This document shows positions 50,539 through 58,793 of a stretch of 64,000 nt of DNA, piece by piece. The notes beneath the pieces were generated by a model, which worked only from the letters and a program-made list of their open reading frames with translations, was not told the DNA's origin and ran no database searches. Position 1 is the stretch's first letter; the number at the start of each line of letters is the position of its first letter. Both the position numbers and the translations under genes were made by a program. Origin of the DNA: Amycolatopsis rubida. Its GTDB lineage: Bacteria; Actinomycetota; Actinomycetes; Mycobacteriales; Pseudonocardiaceae. The stretch spans positions 124,001 to 188,000 of the forward strand of contig NZ_FOWC01000010.1 in assembly GCF_900115345.1 (NCBI RefSeq), in the 5' to 3' direction.

Positions 50539-50868
50539 TCAGGAACCGCGCACCCGCCCGCGGCCGCGCGGCGGCGTTCCCGCGACAGTTCTCGCGCGCA
50601 GCCGAGGGTGCCGCCGCACCGCCGCGGACCGCGCGGCCGTCCGCCGATGCGCGTACTGCCGGTTGAGCCCGAAACAGGCGGCCGCGACGAGGACGAACCA
50701 GCCCGCCGCCCAGGCCGCCGAACCCGCGGTGGCGCCGGTGACGGCCCAGCAGGCGACGGCGGCGGGCGCCAGGTACCGGACGTCGCGCAGCGTCCGCCGA
50801 AGGGCCTCGCGCCGCCCGGCTCGCCGCGCAGGTTTGGGTTCCACCGGCCGACCGTCCCTCTTCCTCAC
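50539..50868 (-). CDS. small two-TM membrane protein, 109 aa
   Basis: GTG 50868 (GGAG 10 nt upstream; GTG 50892 is an alternative). A basic N-terminus (RKRDGRPVEPKPARRAGRRE) precedes two helices (YLAPAAVACWAVTGATAGSA, AAWAAGWFVLVAAACFGL) and an Arg-rich tail. Function unknown. Confidence 0.5.
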   Translation of the reverse strand: MRKRDGRPVEPKPARRAGRREALRRTLRDVRYLAPAAVACWAVTGATAGSAAWAAGWFVLVAAACFGLNRQYAHRRTAARSAAVRRHPRLRARTVAGTPPRGRGRVRGS

Positions 50869-51034
50869 GATCCCGACGCTCCATTCCAGCACGCGCGGCG
50901 ACCGGTTGGCCGCCGAACGACCGGCATCCGAGGCGTGAACCGACGCCGCAGGCGCGGCGCGCGCTCCGCGACTCGACACGCACGAGGGCCGGGCCCATGT
51001 GCGAGCATGGCGAACTCCGGGTCACGCCGTCGTC

Positions 51035-51367
51035 ATGGAAGAGAGTGCTGGGACGCCGATGCCGTCAATCACGATCACGATGGACGAATCCGACTTCGTG
51101 CAGCTGTGGACCGTGCACACGGCCTGGTCCGGCGCGGGCTGGCGCGACCATGCCGGGCCGTTCGAGGCCGTCGGAGCTGGCACGGTCGAATACCACTGGG
51201 AGCAGGCGTACTGGACGGGCGACAACTGGCCCGCGGTGATGCTCCTGCGCAGCTTCCTCGCGTCGATCGGACACGACTGCCAGGTCGTCGTCGACACGAC
51301 CGACGACCCCGCCTACCACGGGTACGTCGTGCTGACCGACTACCTCGACCCGACAGCGGCCGGGTAG
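51035..51367 (+). CDS. hypothetical protein, 110 aa
   Basis: From ATG 51035, or ATG 51059. Regular alpha/beta pattern: MPSITITMDESDFVQLWTVH, GAGTVEYHWEQAYWTGDNWP, AVMLLRSFLASIGHDCQVVV, DDPAYHGYVVLTDYLD. Likely a small folded domain; no family recognised. Confidence 0.55.
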   Translation: MEESAGTPMPSITITMDESDFVQLWTVHTAWSGAGWRDHAGPFEAVGAGTVEYHWEQAYWTGDNWPAVMLLRSFLASIGHDCQVVVDTTDDPAYHGYVVLTDYLDPTAAG

Positions 51368-51431
51368 CCGGAGCAGGAGAGCCTGCCCCTCCCGGACAAC
51401 CGCGCCTTCGACTTCGCGACCGGTCGGGGAT

Positions 51432-52073
51432 TCAGTCGGTTTCCTCCGCGGCTCGGGCGTTGTCGAGGTCTGCGAGCAGTTCCCTCAGTTCTGCCGCGGT
51501 CGCGAATCCGTGCCCTGTCCGGAACGCGAACCAGACTGTTTTCGCGACGCGAGGCGCTTTCGGCGCGCCGAGGTCGGCGGGCGAGTCGACCATCGCGCCC
51601 GTCTCGTCGACGAGCTCGCTCTGCTGCACCTTCCAGACCAGGTTGGTGAACGGGTGCAAGACGAACATGTCGCCGCTGGCGTAGCCGGGCTCGTCGACCG
51701 TCGGAGGGTCCATGTCCTCGTCCAGCCGGTGACGGAAAATGGCGCGATAAAACCTCCTCTTGTAGCACCGGAGAAGTCTCCGGCCGTCAGGGCGAAACGA
51801 GACGAACGTCTGCAGATCCCGGCTGGCATCGACCATCGCGGCCAGCCGCAGGTACAAGCGGGTCGCCTCGCGACCGGACGGGACGCGGATCCACCACGCG
51901 AACCACACCAGAACCGCCGCCGCGGCGACGCCGGCGATCCCTGCGCCCGCCTAGCCGCTGTCGGCGGCGCTCCACGCACTGCAGGCGGACGCCAGCAGCA
52001 GGACGATCGCAGCCGCCCGCCGGAACCGCCAGGCGTACGCGGTCGCCACCCGGCCCACGATGCGCGACGTCAT
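51432..52073 (-). pseudogene. two-TM protein gene interrupted by an in-frame amber codon
   Basis: ATG 52073 opens a membrane segment (AYAWRFRRAAAIVLLLASAC) and reaches TAG at 51951-51953. Directly after, in the same frame, a second membrane segment (IAGVAAAAVLVWFAWWIRVP) leads into a soluble domain (LYLRLAAMVDASRDLQTFVS, GDMFVLHPFTNLVWKVQQSE, VWFAFRTGHGFATAAELREL), ending at 51432. The downstream part could restart at GTG 51908. Read through, it would be a 213-aa two-helix membrane protein. Confidence 0.55.
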
Positions 52074-52289
52074 CCGCCGAGTGTCTCCCGCCGAATGACG
52101 TCGCGATGCTCAGCCCGCCGGCGCGGCGTTCGCACCGCCCGAGCCGAACCGCCCTCGTCGAGGCTCGCGCGCAACCGACCGGTGCGAGGCGGCGCAGTTT
52201 ATTGGCAGGGTGTTTCGCGCCGAGACGACCGGACCGCTACTCTCAGTGCGGCTGGGATCACAGTGTCAGCACGCGGGGAGGTACGCGTC

Positions 52290-53141
52290 GTGGCCGACGC
52301 AAAATACGCGCCGCCGGGGGTCGACCCGAACCAGGCGAGCATCGCGCGGGTCTACGACTACTTCCTCGGCGGGAACTGCTGGTACGAGAAAGGCCTGGAA
52401 GCTGTCAACAAGATCTTGCGGGAACTGCCGGACGCGAAGGAACTCGCGTGGGTGAACCGGAACCTGCTCACCCGCGTCTGCCGGTTCCTCAGCCAGACCG
52501 GCGTCCGGCAGTTCCTCGACATCGGATCCGGCCTGCCGACCGCGGAGAACGTGCACCAGATCGTGCAGCGCGCGGATCCCACCGCGCGGGTCCTCTACGT
52601 CGACTACGACCCGGTGGTGGCCGCCCACGGGCGCGCCATCCTCGCCGAGAACGACAACACCGAATTCGTCCTGGCCGATGCCTTCGACCCGCCGAGCATC
52701 CTGCAGAACCCCGTGGTGCGAGACCACCTCAACTGGGACGAGCCGATCGCGTTGCTGTACATGGCGGTCCTGCACCACCGCTACTGCGACACCCCCGCCG
52801 ACCGCGCGGTCGCGGCCGCGGCGACGTTGCCGCTCATCGATGCGCTCCCGCCCGGGTCGTACGTCGCCATCTCCCACCTGATCGACCCCCACGACGGCAG
52901 CGACGACGACACGACGGTGAAGAACGTCCTCGGCGCCGTCGACAGCAGCAGCATGAAGAACGTCACGGCACTGACCCTCCCCGAGATCGAAGCACTGTTC
53001 CACGACACAGAGCTGATCCCGCCGGGGCCGCACCAGCCTGCGGGGATCGTTCGGGCGGCTCTCTGGTGGCCGGACGGGCCGCTCGGAGAACTCTCGCCCG
53101 CGCAACGGATCCTGGCGGCCGGCGTGGCGAAGAAACTCTGA
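52290..53141 (+). CDS. SAM-dependent methyltransferase, DUF574 family
   Basis: 283 aa. GTG 52290 follows GGGGAGG by 8 nt. The family hallmark QASIARVYDYFLGGNCWYEK is at the N-terminus, and FLDIGSGLPTAENVHQIVQR is the SAM-binding loop. RVLYVDYDPVVAAHGRAIL holds the acidic ribose contact, and LLYMAVLHHRYC and YVAISHLIDP follow. This group is greatly expanded in actinomycetes; substrates are mostly unknown. It is transcribed alone. Confidence 0.9.
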   Translation: MADAKYAPPGVDPNQASIARVYDYFLGGNCWYEKGLEAVNKILRELPDAKELAWVNRNLLTRVCRFLSQTGVRQFLDIGSGLPTAENVHQIVQRADPTARVLYVDYDPVVAAHGRAILAENDNTEFVLADAFDPPSILQNPVVRDHLNWDEPIALLYMAVLHHRYCDTPADRAVAAAATLPLIDALPPGSYVAISHLIDPHDGSDDDTTVKNVLGAVDSSSMKNVTALTLPEIEALFHDTELIPPGPHQPAGIVRAALWWPDGPLGELSPAQRILAAGVAKKL

Positions 53142-53277
53142 CAGCACAGCGCCGACCGGCCCGGCCGCAGGCTGCGGCGAGTCCGGTCCGGACCGGCCGC
53201 CCAGCCGGTCGAGCGGCGAGGTCGAGTTCGCGCGACGGCTGCGGATTCCGGCGCGCCGCCGCCCCCGGGCGACTGGT

Positions 53278-53787
53278 TCAGTCCTGGGGCAGGGGGTAGC
53301 CGCTGATCGGATGGCCGCACCCGTAGAGCACGCCGCTGTCGGGCGGGTCGGTTTCGGCCATGATCCGGGGTCCGCGCGAGTTGATTTCGATGAGGTCTGC
53401 CGCGTGCAGCAGCCCGGCGTAGAACGCCGGGTGGATGCGGGCGTTGCCGTCGGCGTCTTCCACGACCGCGTCCCATTCCATCATCGCGCGCAGATCGCGC
53501 GGATGGGTCTCGCGGAGGATCGAGAACACGCCGCCCTCGTAGCGGACGTTCCTGCGCAGCCAGTCGGCCAGCCGCGCCCGGGCGGCGGCGTCGACCGACG
53601 TGCGCGGGTCGGGGGCGGGAGCGAGGCTGCTCGACTCGTGCCACTGTCCGGTTTCCCGGATCTGCGCCCGCGGGCGGCGCGACGAGGCCGGGGTGATCGC
53701 GTCGACGGTGCCCAGTGCGTCCTGCCCTCCTGCCGCCGGATATTCGACAAGGTCGCCGACGCTCGGACGCCATCCGCTGCCGCTCAT
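53278..53787 (-). CDS. hypothetical protein, 169 aa
   Basis: ATG 53787. An N-terminal SH3/KOW-like stretch (GDLVEYPAAGGQDALGTVDA) is followed by a helical part (AAARARLADWLRRNVRYEGG, RDLRAMMEWDAVVEDADGNA, FYAGLLHAADLIEINSRG). No known motif. The following gene upstream is the conserved small plasmid protein. Confidence 0.55.
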   Translation of the reverse strand: MSGSGWRPSVGDLVEYPAAGGQDALGTVDAITPASSRRPRAQIRETGQWHESSSLAPAPDPRTSVDAAARARLADWLRRNVRYEGGVFSILRETHPRDLRAMMEWDAVVEDADGNARIHPAFYAGLLHAADLIEINSRGPRIMAETDPPDSGVLYGCGHPISGYPLPQD

Positions 53788-53959
53788 CGCTTGTAGCACC
53801 TGCCTTTCGAGGTCTCCTTGCGCGGCGAACGGAATGCTCGCCGTTCGCCGCCCAAGGCGTTCCTGGTTCCCGAAGCCGGCATTCGGCATGCCGCTCAAGG
53901 TGTTCGCGCGGCCGGGCTGAAGGCTGCAGCAGGACGGTGCGGCCGCGCACCCGACGACG

Positions 53960-54469
53960 TCAGCTTCGGTTTGCGACGGCTTTCTTCAGTTCGGCGGCCG
54001 GGTAGGTCTTCACCTGGCTGTCGCCGATCATCGTGGACTCTTTGTGCACGCGGACCTGGCTGAGGGCTTGGGAAAGACGGCCGTGGCCCTTCGGACCGCG
54101 TGGCCAGTCGTGGCGTTTCGCCATGAGGGCAAGCAGTTCCGTTGCCCTCACGTGACTTTTTCCGTTCAGGAGCTTGGATCCGGCGACGACGTCGAGGACG
54201 AGCGCGGTGTCGTCCGGGATCTTCGGTTCCTCCTGCGCAGCATGTTCGGTCCCGGCGGCCGCAGGAGGCGCCGGTTCGCTGTCGTGCGCGGCCGCGACCG
54301 CGGTCGCGGGCGGCGGCGGGCTTTCGATGAGCAGCGGGCCCCGCGGCATCGGTTCGGTGTCGACGTGGCGGCGAACGAGTTCAGACGCCCATTCCTCCGG
54401 CGTCTCTCCGGCGATGGCGGCCGAGAGACGGACCAGCCTCATCACGTCGTCGGGAAGTTCTAGCTGCAT
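53960..54469 (-). CDS. conserved small plasmid protein (intact paralogue of 9324-9841)
   Basis: 169 aa from ATG 54469 after AGAAGGAG. The N-terminal helix MQLELPDDVMRLVRLSAAIA with GETPEEWASELVRRHVD could be a ribbon-helix-helix-like or CopG-type domain. The C-terminal domain has TALVLDVVAGSKLLNG, ATELLALMAKRHDWPRGPKG, GRLSQALSQVRVHKESTMIG and the basic TYPAAELKKAVANRS, resembling a winged helix. The linker is Pro/Ala-rich. The upstream DNA is conserved with the other copy. Perhaps a DNA-binding regulator; inference. Confidence 0.6.
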   Translation of the reverse strand: MQLELPDDVMRLVRLSAAIAGETPEEWASELVRRHVDTEPMPRGPLLIESPPPPATAVAAAHDSEPAPPAAAGTEHAAQEEPKIPDDTALVLDVVAGSKLLNGKSHVRATELLALMAKRHDWPRGPKGHGRLSQALSQVRVHKESTMIGDSQVKTYPAAELKKAVANRS

Positions 54470-54545
54470 GCGCGGACTCCTTCTGAGTCGGACAGCGAAG
54501 CGGCTCGCTCGGACGGCGAGCGCGGGTCACCTTGGTACCAGGGTG
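54470..54545. promoter_or_regulatory. conserved upstream block, copy B
   Basis: Shares CTCCTTCTGAGTCG, GCGAGCGCGGGTCACCTTGG and TACCAGGG with the block at 9842-9930, including the stem-loop between them (GCTCG...CGAGC). Confidence 0.55.
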
Positions 54546-54725
54546 CGGAGACGGGCGTACGCGGGGGCGCTGCGGCGAGACGGACGAGGGATTGCCACGC
54601 GATTCCGGCTGCAGTCCGAGCCTGCGGAACGCACGCCCTCGTGCGACAGGACCAGGTCTCGCACAGGGGAATCCGGTATGGCGAGGCGGGGACCGGGAAT
54701 GTCTCGGGCAGGTACGATCGGCTGC

Positions 54726-55043
54726 ATGGCGGACACGCATTCCCTGGAGACGACCGCAGCCTACATCTCGGCCGTCGATCTGCTGGGCACGCGTCGAACC
54801 GCTGCTTTGGGCCTGGTTTCGCTGGCCGACATTTGGCGACGGGACCCTCGGTTCCGTGAATCCGCCGTCCCCATTTTGACCGCGATGCTGAGTGGCGACT
54901 ACGACGAAGCGACCAGGGACGAAGCCCGGCGCCTGTTCGCCGAGTTCGCCGACGAGGCTGACCGCGATCGTCCTCCGGCGTCGCGGCACGAGCGGGGCGC
55001 GATGCGATCCCAGCCCCCGACGCCCGACGCGGCGACGGCCTGA
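54726..55043 (+). CDS. hypothetical helical protein, 105 aa
   Basis: ATG 54726. Helices TTAAYISAVDLLGTRRTAAL, ESAVPILTAMLSGDYDEATR and ARRLFAEFADEADRDR look like HEAT/armadillo-type repeats or a small all-alpha domain. The tail is disordered. Function unknown. Confidence 0.5.
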   Translation: MADTHSLETTAAYISAVDLLGTRRTAALGLVSLADIWRRDPRFRESAVPILTAMLSGDYDEATRDEARRLFAEFADEADRDRPPASRHERGAMRSQPPTPDAATA

Positions 55044-55074
55044 TCGTGCGTGCCGTGACCGCGCGGCGACCGGC

Positions 55075-55281
55075 ATGAAGGCGGGCGACGAAGTGACCGC
55101 AGCCCGCGGCATCGGCGGCATCGCGCGACCGCACGTGCCCGCCGGCGCCGTCGGGGCCGTCGTCGAACCCGCCGGACTCGCCTCGTCCGCCGTGGTCGAG
55201 TTCAGGATTCCCGGCGGGGTCTTCTCGCGGGCGGAAACCGTCCGGGTCGAGGTCGGTCCGGACGAGGTCCGGCCCCGTTGA
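55075..55281 (+). CDS. small beta-barrel (SH3-like) protein, 68 aa
   Basis: ATG 55075. MKAGDEVTAARGIGGIARPH, GAVGAVVEPAGLASSAVVEF and ETVRVEVGPDEVRPR give five short strands with a 'VPAGAVGAVV' turn, as in small SH3-like domains. Thirty nt downstream of the preceding gene; probably co-transcribed. Confidence 0.5.
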   Translation: MKAGDEVTAARGIGGIARPHVPAGAVGAVVEPAGLASSAVVEFRIPGGVFSRAETVRVEVGPDEVRPR

Positions 55282-55424
55282 CCGCGCACCGGCCGCGTCG
55301 TCGCCGGAGCGCGCGGTGCGCGCTCCCTCGTCGCCGGGAACGGCGTCGTCGGTCCGTCCTCGCCCGTCGCCCGGCGGCCGGGCGCCGTCGCGGTCCGTCC
55401 CGCCGCGATGTCCTTGCGCCATGG

Positions 55425-55673
55425 TCACTTTCGCGATCCTCGCTGGCACGGACCAGTTCGCGTCGCCGTCCAGGCCAGGACGGCCGTCGCGAGCCCCAGC
55501 AGGACAAGAATCCCGACGGCAGCCCAGATCGCCGTCCAGATCCAGGGCTGTTGCCCCAATTCCTCCAGCCCCGCAACGACATGCTCGCCGATGTGGGTGC
55601 CGGGCGGGACGATCAGCGCCGCCACCGCGATGACGAGCGCGGCCAGGCTGATCACCGTCGGGGACTTCCGCAC
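55425..55673 (-). CDS. two-TM small membrane protein, 82 aa
   Basis: GTG 55673 follows ACAGGAGGAAAC. Two membrane helices (VISLAALVIAVAALIVPPG and IWTAIWAAVGILVLLGLATA) are separated by a short extracytoplasmic or cytoplasmic loop with GEHVVAGLEELGQQPW. It is the intact paralogue of the frameshifted gene at 43815. It starts 15 nt after the NACHT-like gene, so it probably serves as its membrane partner. Confidence 0.65.
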   Translation of the reverse strand: MRKSPTVISLAALVIAVAALIVPPGTHIGEHVVAGLEELGQQPWIWTAIWAAVGILVLLGLATAVLAWTATRTGPCQRGSRK

Positions 55674-55687
55674 GTTTCCTCCTGTGT

Positions 55688-56485
55688 TCACGGCATTCGC
55701 CCTGCGGGCTGGGAACGTTCGGGCGCGTGGGCGGGCGGTGCGAGGGTGATCGCGGTGACCTGTTGCAGGACCGGGTAGCCATAGGTCCCGAGGCTGTGCC
55801 TGTTCGCCTGGTCGAAGGTGCGGGTGCGGCAGGCCAGGACGAACGGCCGGCGGCGCGCGTCGGGGGTCAGCGCGTGCAGCGTCGCGATCGCCCTCAACGG
55901 CGGGCCGCCCGGCTCGTCCATGTCGTCGATTCCGTCCAGCACCGGCAGCACTCGCCGCAGCGACACCAGCAGCCGCGCGACCGGGCGCCGGTCCCTGCGC
56001 CGGGGCAGCCGCGCGGCGACCTGTACCGCCAGCCAGTCGTCGAAGCGGTGCGACAGCCCCAGCGGCCCGGTCAGCGTGTCGCTGTTTTCCTTGCGCCAGA
56101 GGCTTTTGCGCAGCGGGTCGAAGCCTCTCAGATCCAGCATCAGGGGAATCCGGCGCGGTCGCCGCTGACGGTCCAGGGAGCCGAGAAGCGTCGCCGCGAG
56201 ATCGAGCGCGGCACCTCTCTTCCCGGATCCCGGTTCGCCGAGCACGACGAGCCGCCCGGTCTCCAGCCCGCAGTAGTAGCCGAGCAGGCGGCCGGCCACG
56301 CCGGTCTCGGCGCCGCCGTCGCTCGCGCAGCCCTCGAGGTCGCGTCGCCGGAACCGCAGGCCCGCCACGTCCGGACGGCGCGCCGGGTCGAGCAGCGGCG
56401 CCACCCGCGCCCGTTCCTCGCGGGGGAGCAGGTCGGCGGCCTCGGACAGGAACAGCAGCCGGCGTCCGTACGCCCGTGCGGACAT
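55688..56485 (-). CDS. short NACHT-like P-loop NTPase, 265 aa
   Basis: ATG 56485 is 6 nt after a G-rich site; the ATG at 56491 touches that site. P-loop GEPGSGKR at residues 83-90 has Arg where Ser/Thr is normal. NACHT-type features follow: AALDLAATLL, RIPLMLDLRGFDPLR and the Walker B-like LLVSLRRVLPVLDGIDDMDE, then PFVLACRTRTFDQA (sensor/R finger region). Only the NTPase core is present, with no sensor repeats or effector. NACHT proteins act in signalling and anti-phage defence. The pairing with a two-TM protein is suggestive of a membrane effector. Confidence 0.65.
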   Translation of the reverse strand: MSARAYGRRLLFLSEAADLLPREERARVAPLLDPARRPDVAGLRFRRRDLEGCASDGGAETGVAGRLLGYYCGLETGRLVVLGEPGSGKRGAALDLAATLLGSLDRQRRPRRIPLMLDLRGFDPLRKSLWRKENSDTLTGPLGLSHRFDDWLAVQVAARLPRRRDRRPVARLLVSLRRVLPVLDGIDDMDEPGGPPLRAIATLHALTPDARRRPFVLACRTRTFDQANRHSLGTYGYPVLQQVTAITLAPPAHAPERSQPAGRMP

Positions 56486-56619
56486 GCACATCCCCCTCGG
56501 CCTCCGCGGTCGCGCCCCGTCGTCACGGCGGCCTCGCCGCCGCGTTCAGACCCTGCATACCAAGAAAGTCACTCAAAGTCACAAGTAGTCCGTAGCGGCT
56601 AGGCTGAACGGGTGATAGA

Positions 56620-56633
56620 TTAACTATAGTTAG
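56620..56633. promoter_or_regulatory. TTAACTATAGTTAG palindrome (site 3 of 3)
   Basis: One base from the perfect palindrome at 48199. It lies 135 nt before the NACHT-like gene on the minus strand and about 495 nt before the conjugation operon on the plus strand, so it could control either or both. Confidence 0.65.
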
Positions 56634-57127
56634 CCGGGCCGCTGGCGTGACGCTCTGCGACCGGGTAGATGTTGATTACCTCCAGAAATGGGGGAAGCGG
56701 TAACTCGGAGTAGTTGCCTGGTTGGCTTCAGGGGGACCGAGCAGTGCGCGGTCAACCAGGTGGACGCGGACCGCGCCCGTCGCCCGAGCGTCGTTCGGGC
56801 ACTGAGCGTGGTCAACGGGGAGAGCCGGTGCGGCGCGTCGAGCACGCCGCAGCACACCTGGTTTCCTCTCTCCGTCACGGGCGCACTGCGCCTTCCGGGT
56901 GACCGCGCAACGAGGGGGGCCGTAGCCCGGCGGCCCCGGTCCTGGACCGGGAGCACCAGCCGGACGAGGACCAGCCGCCGGGTTCGCGGCGGCCGGCGAT
57001 CGGGGGAGATCGCCGACCGCGAGCCCCCGGGATTCTGCACAAGCAAACAAATTCTGCCGTCGTGGCCCATCCGGGCGGCAGCAACAGCCCCGCGCACCGC
57101 GCGGGCACACGGTGTTCGGGGGGACAC
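56634..57127. other. leader region before the conjugation operon
   Basis: No convincing gene. Probably promoter and 5' leader of the transfer operon, starting at palindrome site 3. The last 15 nt hold the G-rich ribosome binding site for the 57128 gene. Confidence 0.4.
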
Positions 57128-57766
57128 GTGACGGATGGGCAGAGGCCGCCGCTGGTGCTGGGCGGCGTCTCCGGCGGCGTCGGGACCACGACGTTCGCCC
57201 GCGTGCTGCTCGCGGAATGGAAGATCCCGGTGCGCGACCTGGGCGTGTACCGCGGGGGCCTGGTCCACCTGCTGATCACCAGCAACACCGCGGCGGCGAC
57301 GGCGCAGCTGGGCCGCGCGCTCGCCGCGTGCCCGCGCCCGCCGGTGCTGATCGTGATGCACACCGTCCCCGGCGGCCTCAGCCGCGCGTCCAAATCGCAC
57401 CTGCGCAGCGCCGGACCGCACCTCGCCGCCACGTTCACGGTCTTCCACCAGCGTCAGTGGACCGAGCTGGAAGCACCGCCGGGCAAGACGATTCCCAAAC
57501 CTGTCGCGGACCTGGTCCGCCGGCTGCCCGACGCGGTGCGGCTGATGTACTCCGCGCCCGCGCGCCCGGCGCAGCCGTCCGCGGGCGGCCGCCCGGCGCA
57601 CCCTCCGTCCGCCGTCGTGCCGCCCGGCCGCGCCGTCGTGCCGCCCCGGCCCCGGTCGTTCCCGCCGCGCGCGGGGCCCGCGTTCCCGGCCGGCGGCCTG
57701 CCAGTCAGGCCGCCTCAGTATTCCGCGCCGCAGCCAGGGGGGCTGGGACGCGTCACCGGGGGATAG
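57128..57766 (+). CDS. P-loop-like protein, first gene of conjugation operon, 213 aa
   Basis: GTG 57128 after GGGGGGACAC. LGGVSGGVGTTTFARVLLAE at residues 11-30 looks like a ParA/MinD-type phosphate loop but has Thr instead of the usual Lys. LVHLLITSNTAAATAQLGRA and PVLIVMHTVPGGLSRASKSH follow as strands of the fold. The last 80 residues are Pro/Arg-rich and disordered. It is the first gene of a run of plus-strand transfer genes. It may be a non-catalytic assembly factor; inference. Confidence 0.6.
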   Translation: MTDGQRPPLVLGGVSGGVGTTTFARVLLAEWKIPVRDLGVYRGGLVHLLITSNTAAATAQLGRALAACPRPPVLIVMHTVPGGLSRASKSHLRSAGPHLAATFTVFHQRQWTELEAPPGKTIPKPVADLVRRLPDAVRLMYSAPARPAQPSAGGRPAHPPSAVVPPGRAVVPPRPRSFPPRAGPAFPAGGLPVRPPQYSAPQPGGLGRVTGG

Positions 57767-57780
57767 ACGGGGGAAAGATC

Positions 57781-58092
57781 GTGTTCAGCAAGGCAATCGC
57801 CGCAGTCAACGTCTGGCTCATGCAGGAGCCCGGCATTCCGGGCTTCGACGACCCGAAGCCGCATGCGCCGCCGGGCAAGCTTTCCGAGGCAGCGTCCACC
57901 ATGGTCGCCTGGATGAAATGGGGCGGCCTGGTCGGCGCGGTCGCCGCCCTGGTCGCGGCCGGGATCATGATGGCCGTCGGCCGCCGCAACAGGAACAACA
58001 TGGCCGTCGAGGGCGCGATGGCGCTGCCGTGGGTCGTGGGCGGCCTCGCGCTGATCCTCGGCGCGACCTCCATCGTGGGGTGGCTCATCTGA
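57781..58092 (+). CDS. small two-TM protein, T4SS component (VirB2/pilin-like size)
   Basis: 103 aa from GTG 57781. An N-terminal amphipathic part (FSKAIAAVNVWLMQEPGIPG) is followed by two membrane helices (WGGLVGAVAALVAAGIMMAV and LPWVVGGLALILGATSIVGW) with a short basic loop (GRRNRNN). Position and topology match the small subunit preceding VirB6-like genes in actinobacterial transfer operons. The stop overlaps the next start (TGATG). Confidence 0.65.
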   Translation: MFSKAIAAVNVWLMQEPGIPGFDDPKPHAPPGKLSEAASTMVAWMKWGGLVGAVAALVAAGIMMAVGRRNRNNMAVEGAMALPWVVGGLALILGATSIVGWLI

Positions 58093-58793
58093 TGGCCGCC
58101 CGCCAGCGGACGCGACGTCGCTGGTGGATCGTCGCGATCGTCGCCGCGATCGTCGCCACCGGCCTCGTCGGATGGCTGATCAGCAGCAGTTCCGGCGCCG
58201 CGACCGCGCACCCGCAGCAGACCGCCGCGCCGCCGGCCCGCTCCGCCGAGGGCCCGCCGCCGAGCGGGCAGCGGCCGCGGTGCCTCACGCGGTGGGAAGC
58301 CGCGCCCAGCGGAGACCCGGCGCCGGTCAGCGACTGCGCCGGACCCCGCGACGCGAGCGGCGGCCGCGCACGCGGCTTCGCGCACGACCGCGACGGCGCG
58401 GTGTTCGCGGCGATCAACCTCACGGTGCGGCTGTCGGCGGCCTCAGGCGCGGCGGTGTACCGGCCGACGTACGCCGAGCAGACGGTCGGCGACGCGCAGT
58501 CGGCGCTCTCGCAGCTGGCGCAGGAGCAGAGCGACGCGCACGCCGGCGACACCCGGCCGACCCAGTGGTGGTGGCGGATCAGCGCCGGCGACCCGGCAGG
58601 CGAACTGGTCGTGGTCGAGCTCGCGGCGGCGACCCCGCAGACGGCGGCCAGCAAGTCCTTCGCGCACCTTTCCGTGACGCTGCAATGGGTCTCCGGCGAC
58701 TGGCGGGTTCAGCTCCCGCGTCCGCGCGCCACCGCGAAGTCCTCAGTGGACGGCTACGCCTCGCTCGGAGCCGTTCCGGGGGGAGGCCGCTGA
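58092..58793 (+). CDS. single-TM protein, VirB8-like T4SS component
   Basis: 233 aa. One N-terminal membrane helix (WWIVAIVAAIVATGLVGWLI) and a Pro/Ala linker precede an extracytoplasmic domain: RGFAHDRDGAVFAAINLTVR, AQSALSQLAQEQSDAHAG, GELVVVELAAATPQTAASKS, SVTLQWVSGDWRVQLPRP. One-helix plus NTF2-like domain is the VirB8/TcpC plan. Starts and stops overlap neighbours (TGATG). Confidence 0.65.
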   Translation: MAARQRTRRRWWIVAIVAAIVATGLVGWLISSSSGAATAHPQQTAAPPARSAEGPPPSGQRPRCLTRWEAAPSGDPAPVSDCAGPRDASGGRARGFAHDRDGAVFAAINLTVRLSAASGAAVYRPTYAEQTVGDAQSALSQLAQEQSDAHAGDTRPTQWWWRISAGDPAGELVVVELAAATPQTAASKSFAHLSVTLQWVSGDWRVQLPRPRATAKSSVDGYASLGAVPGGGR

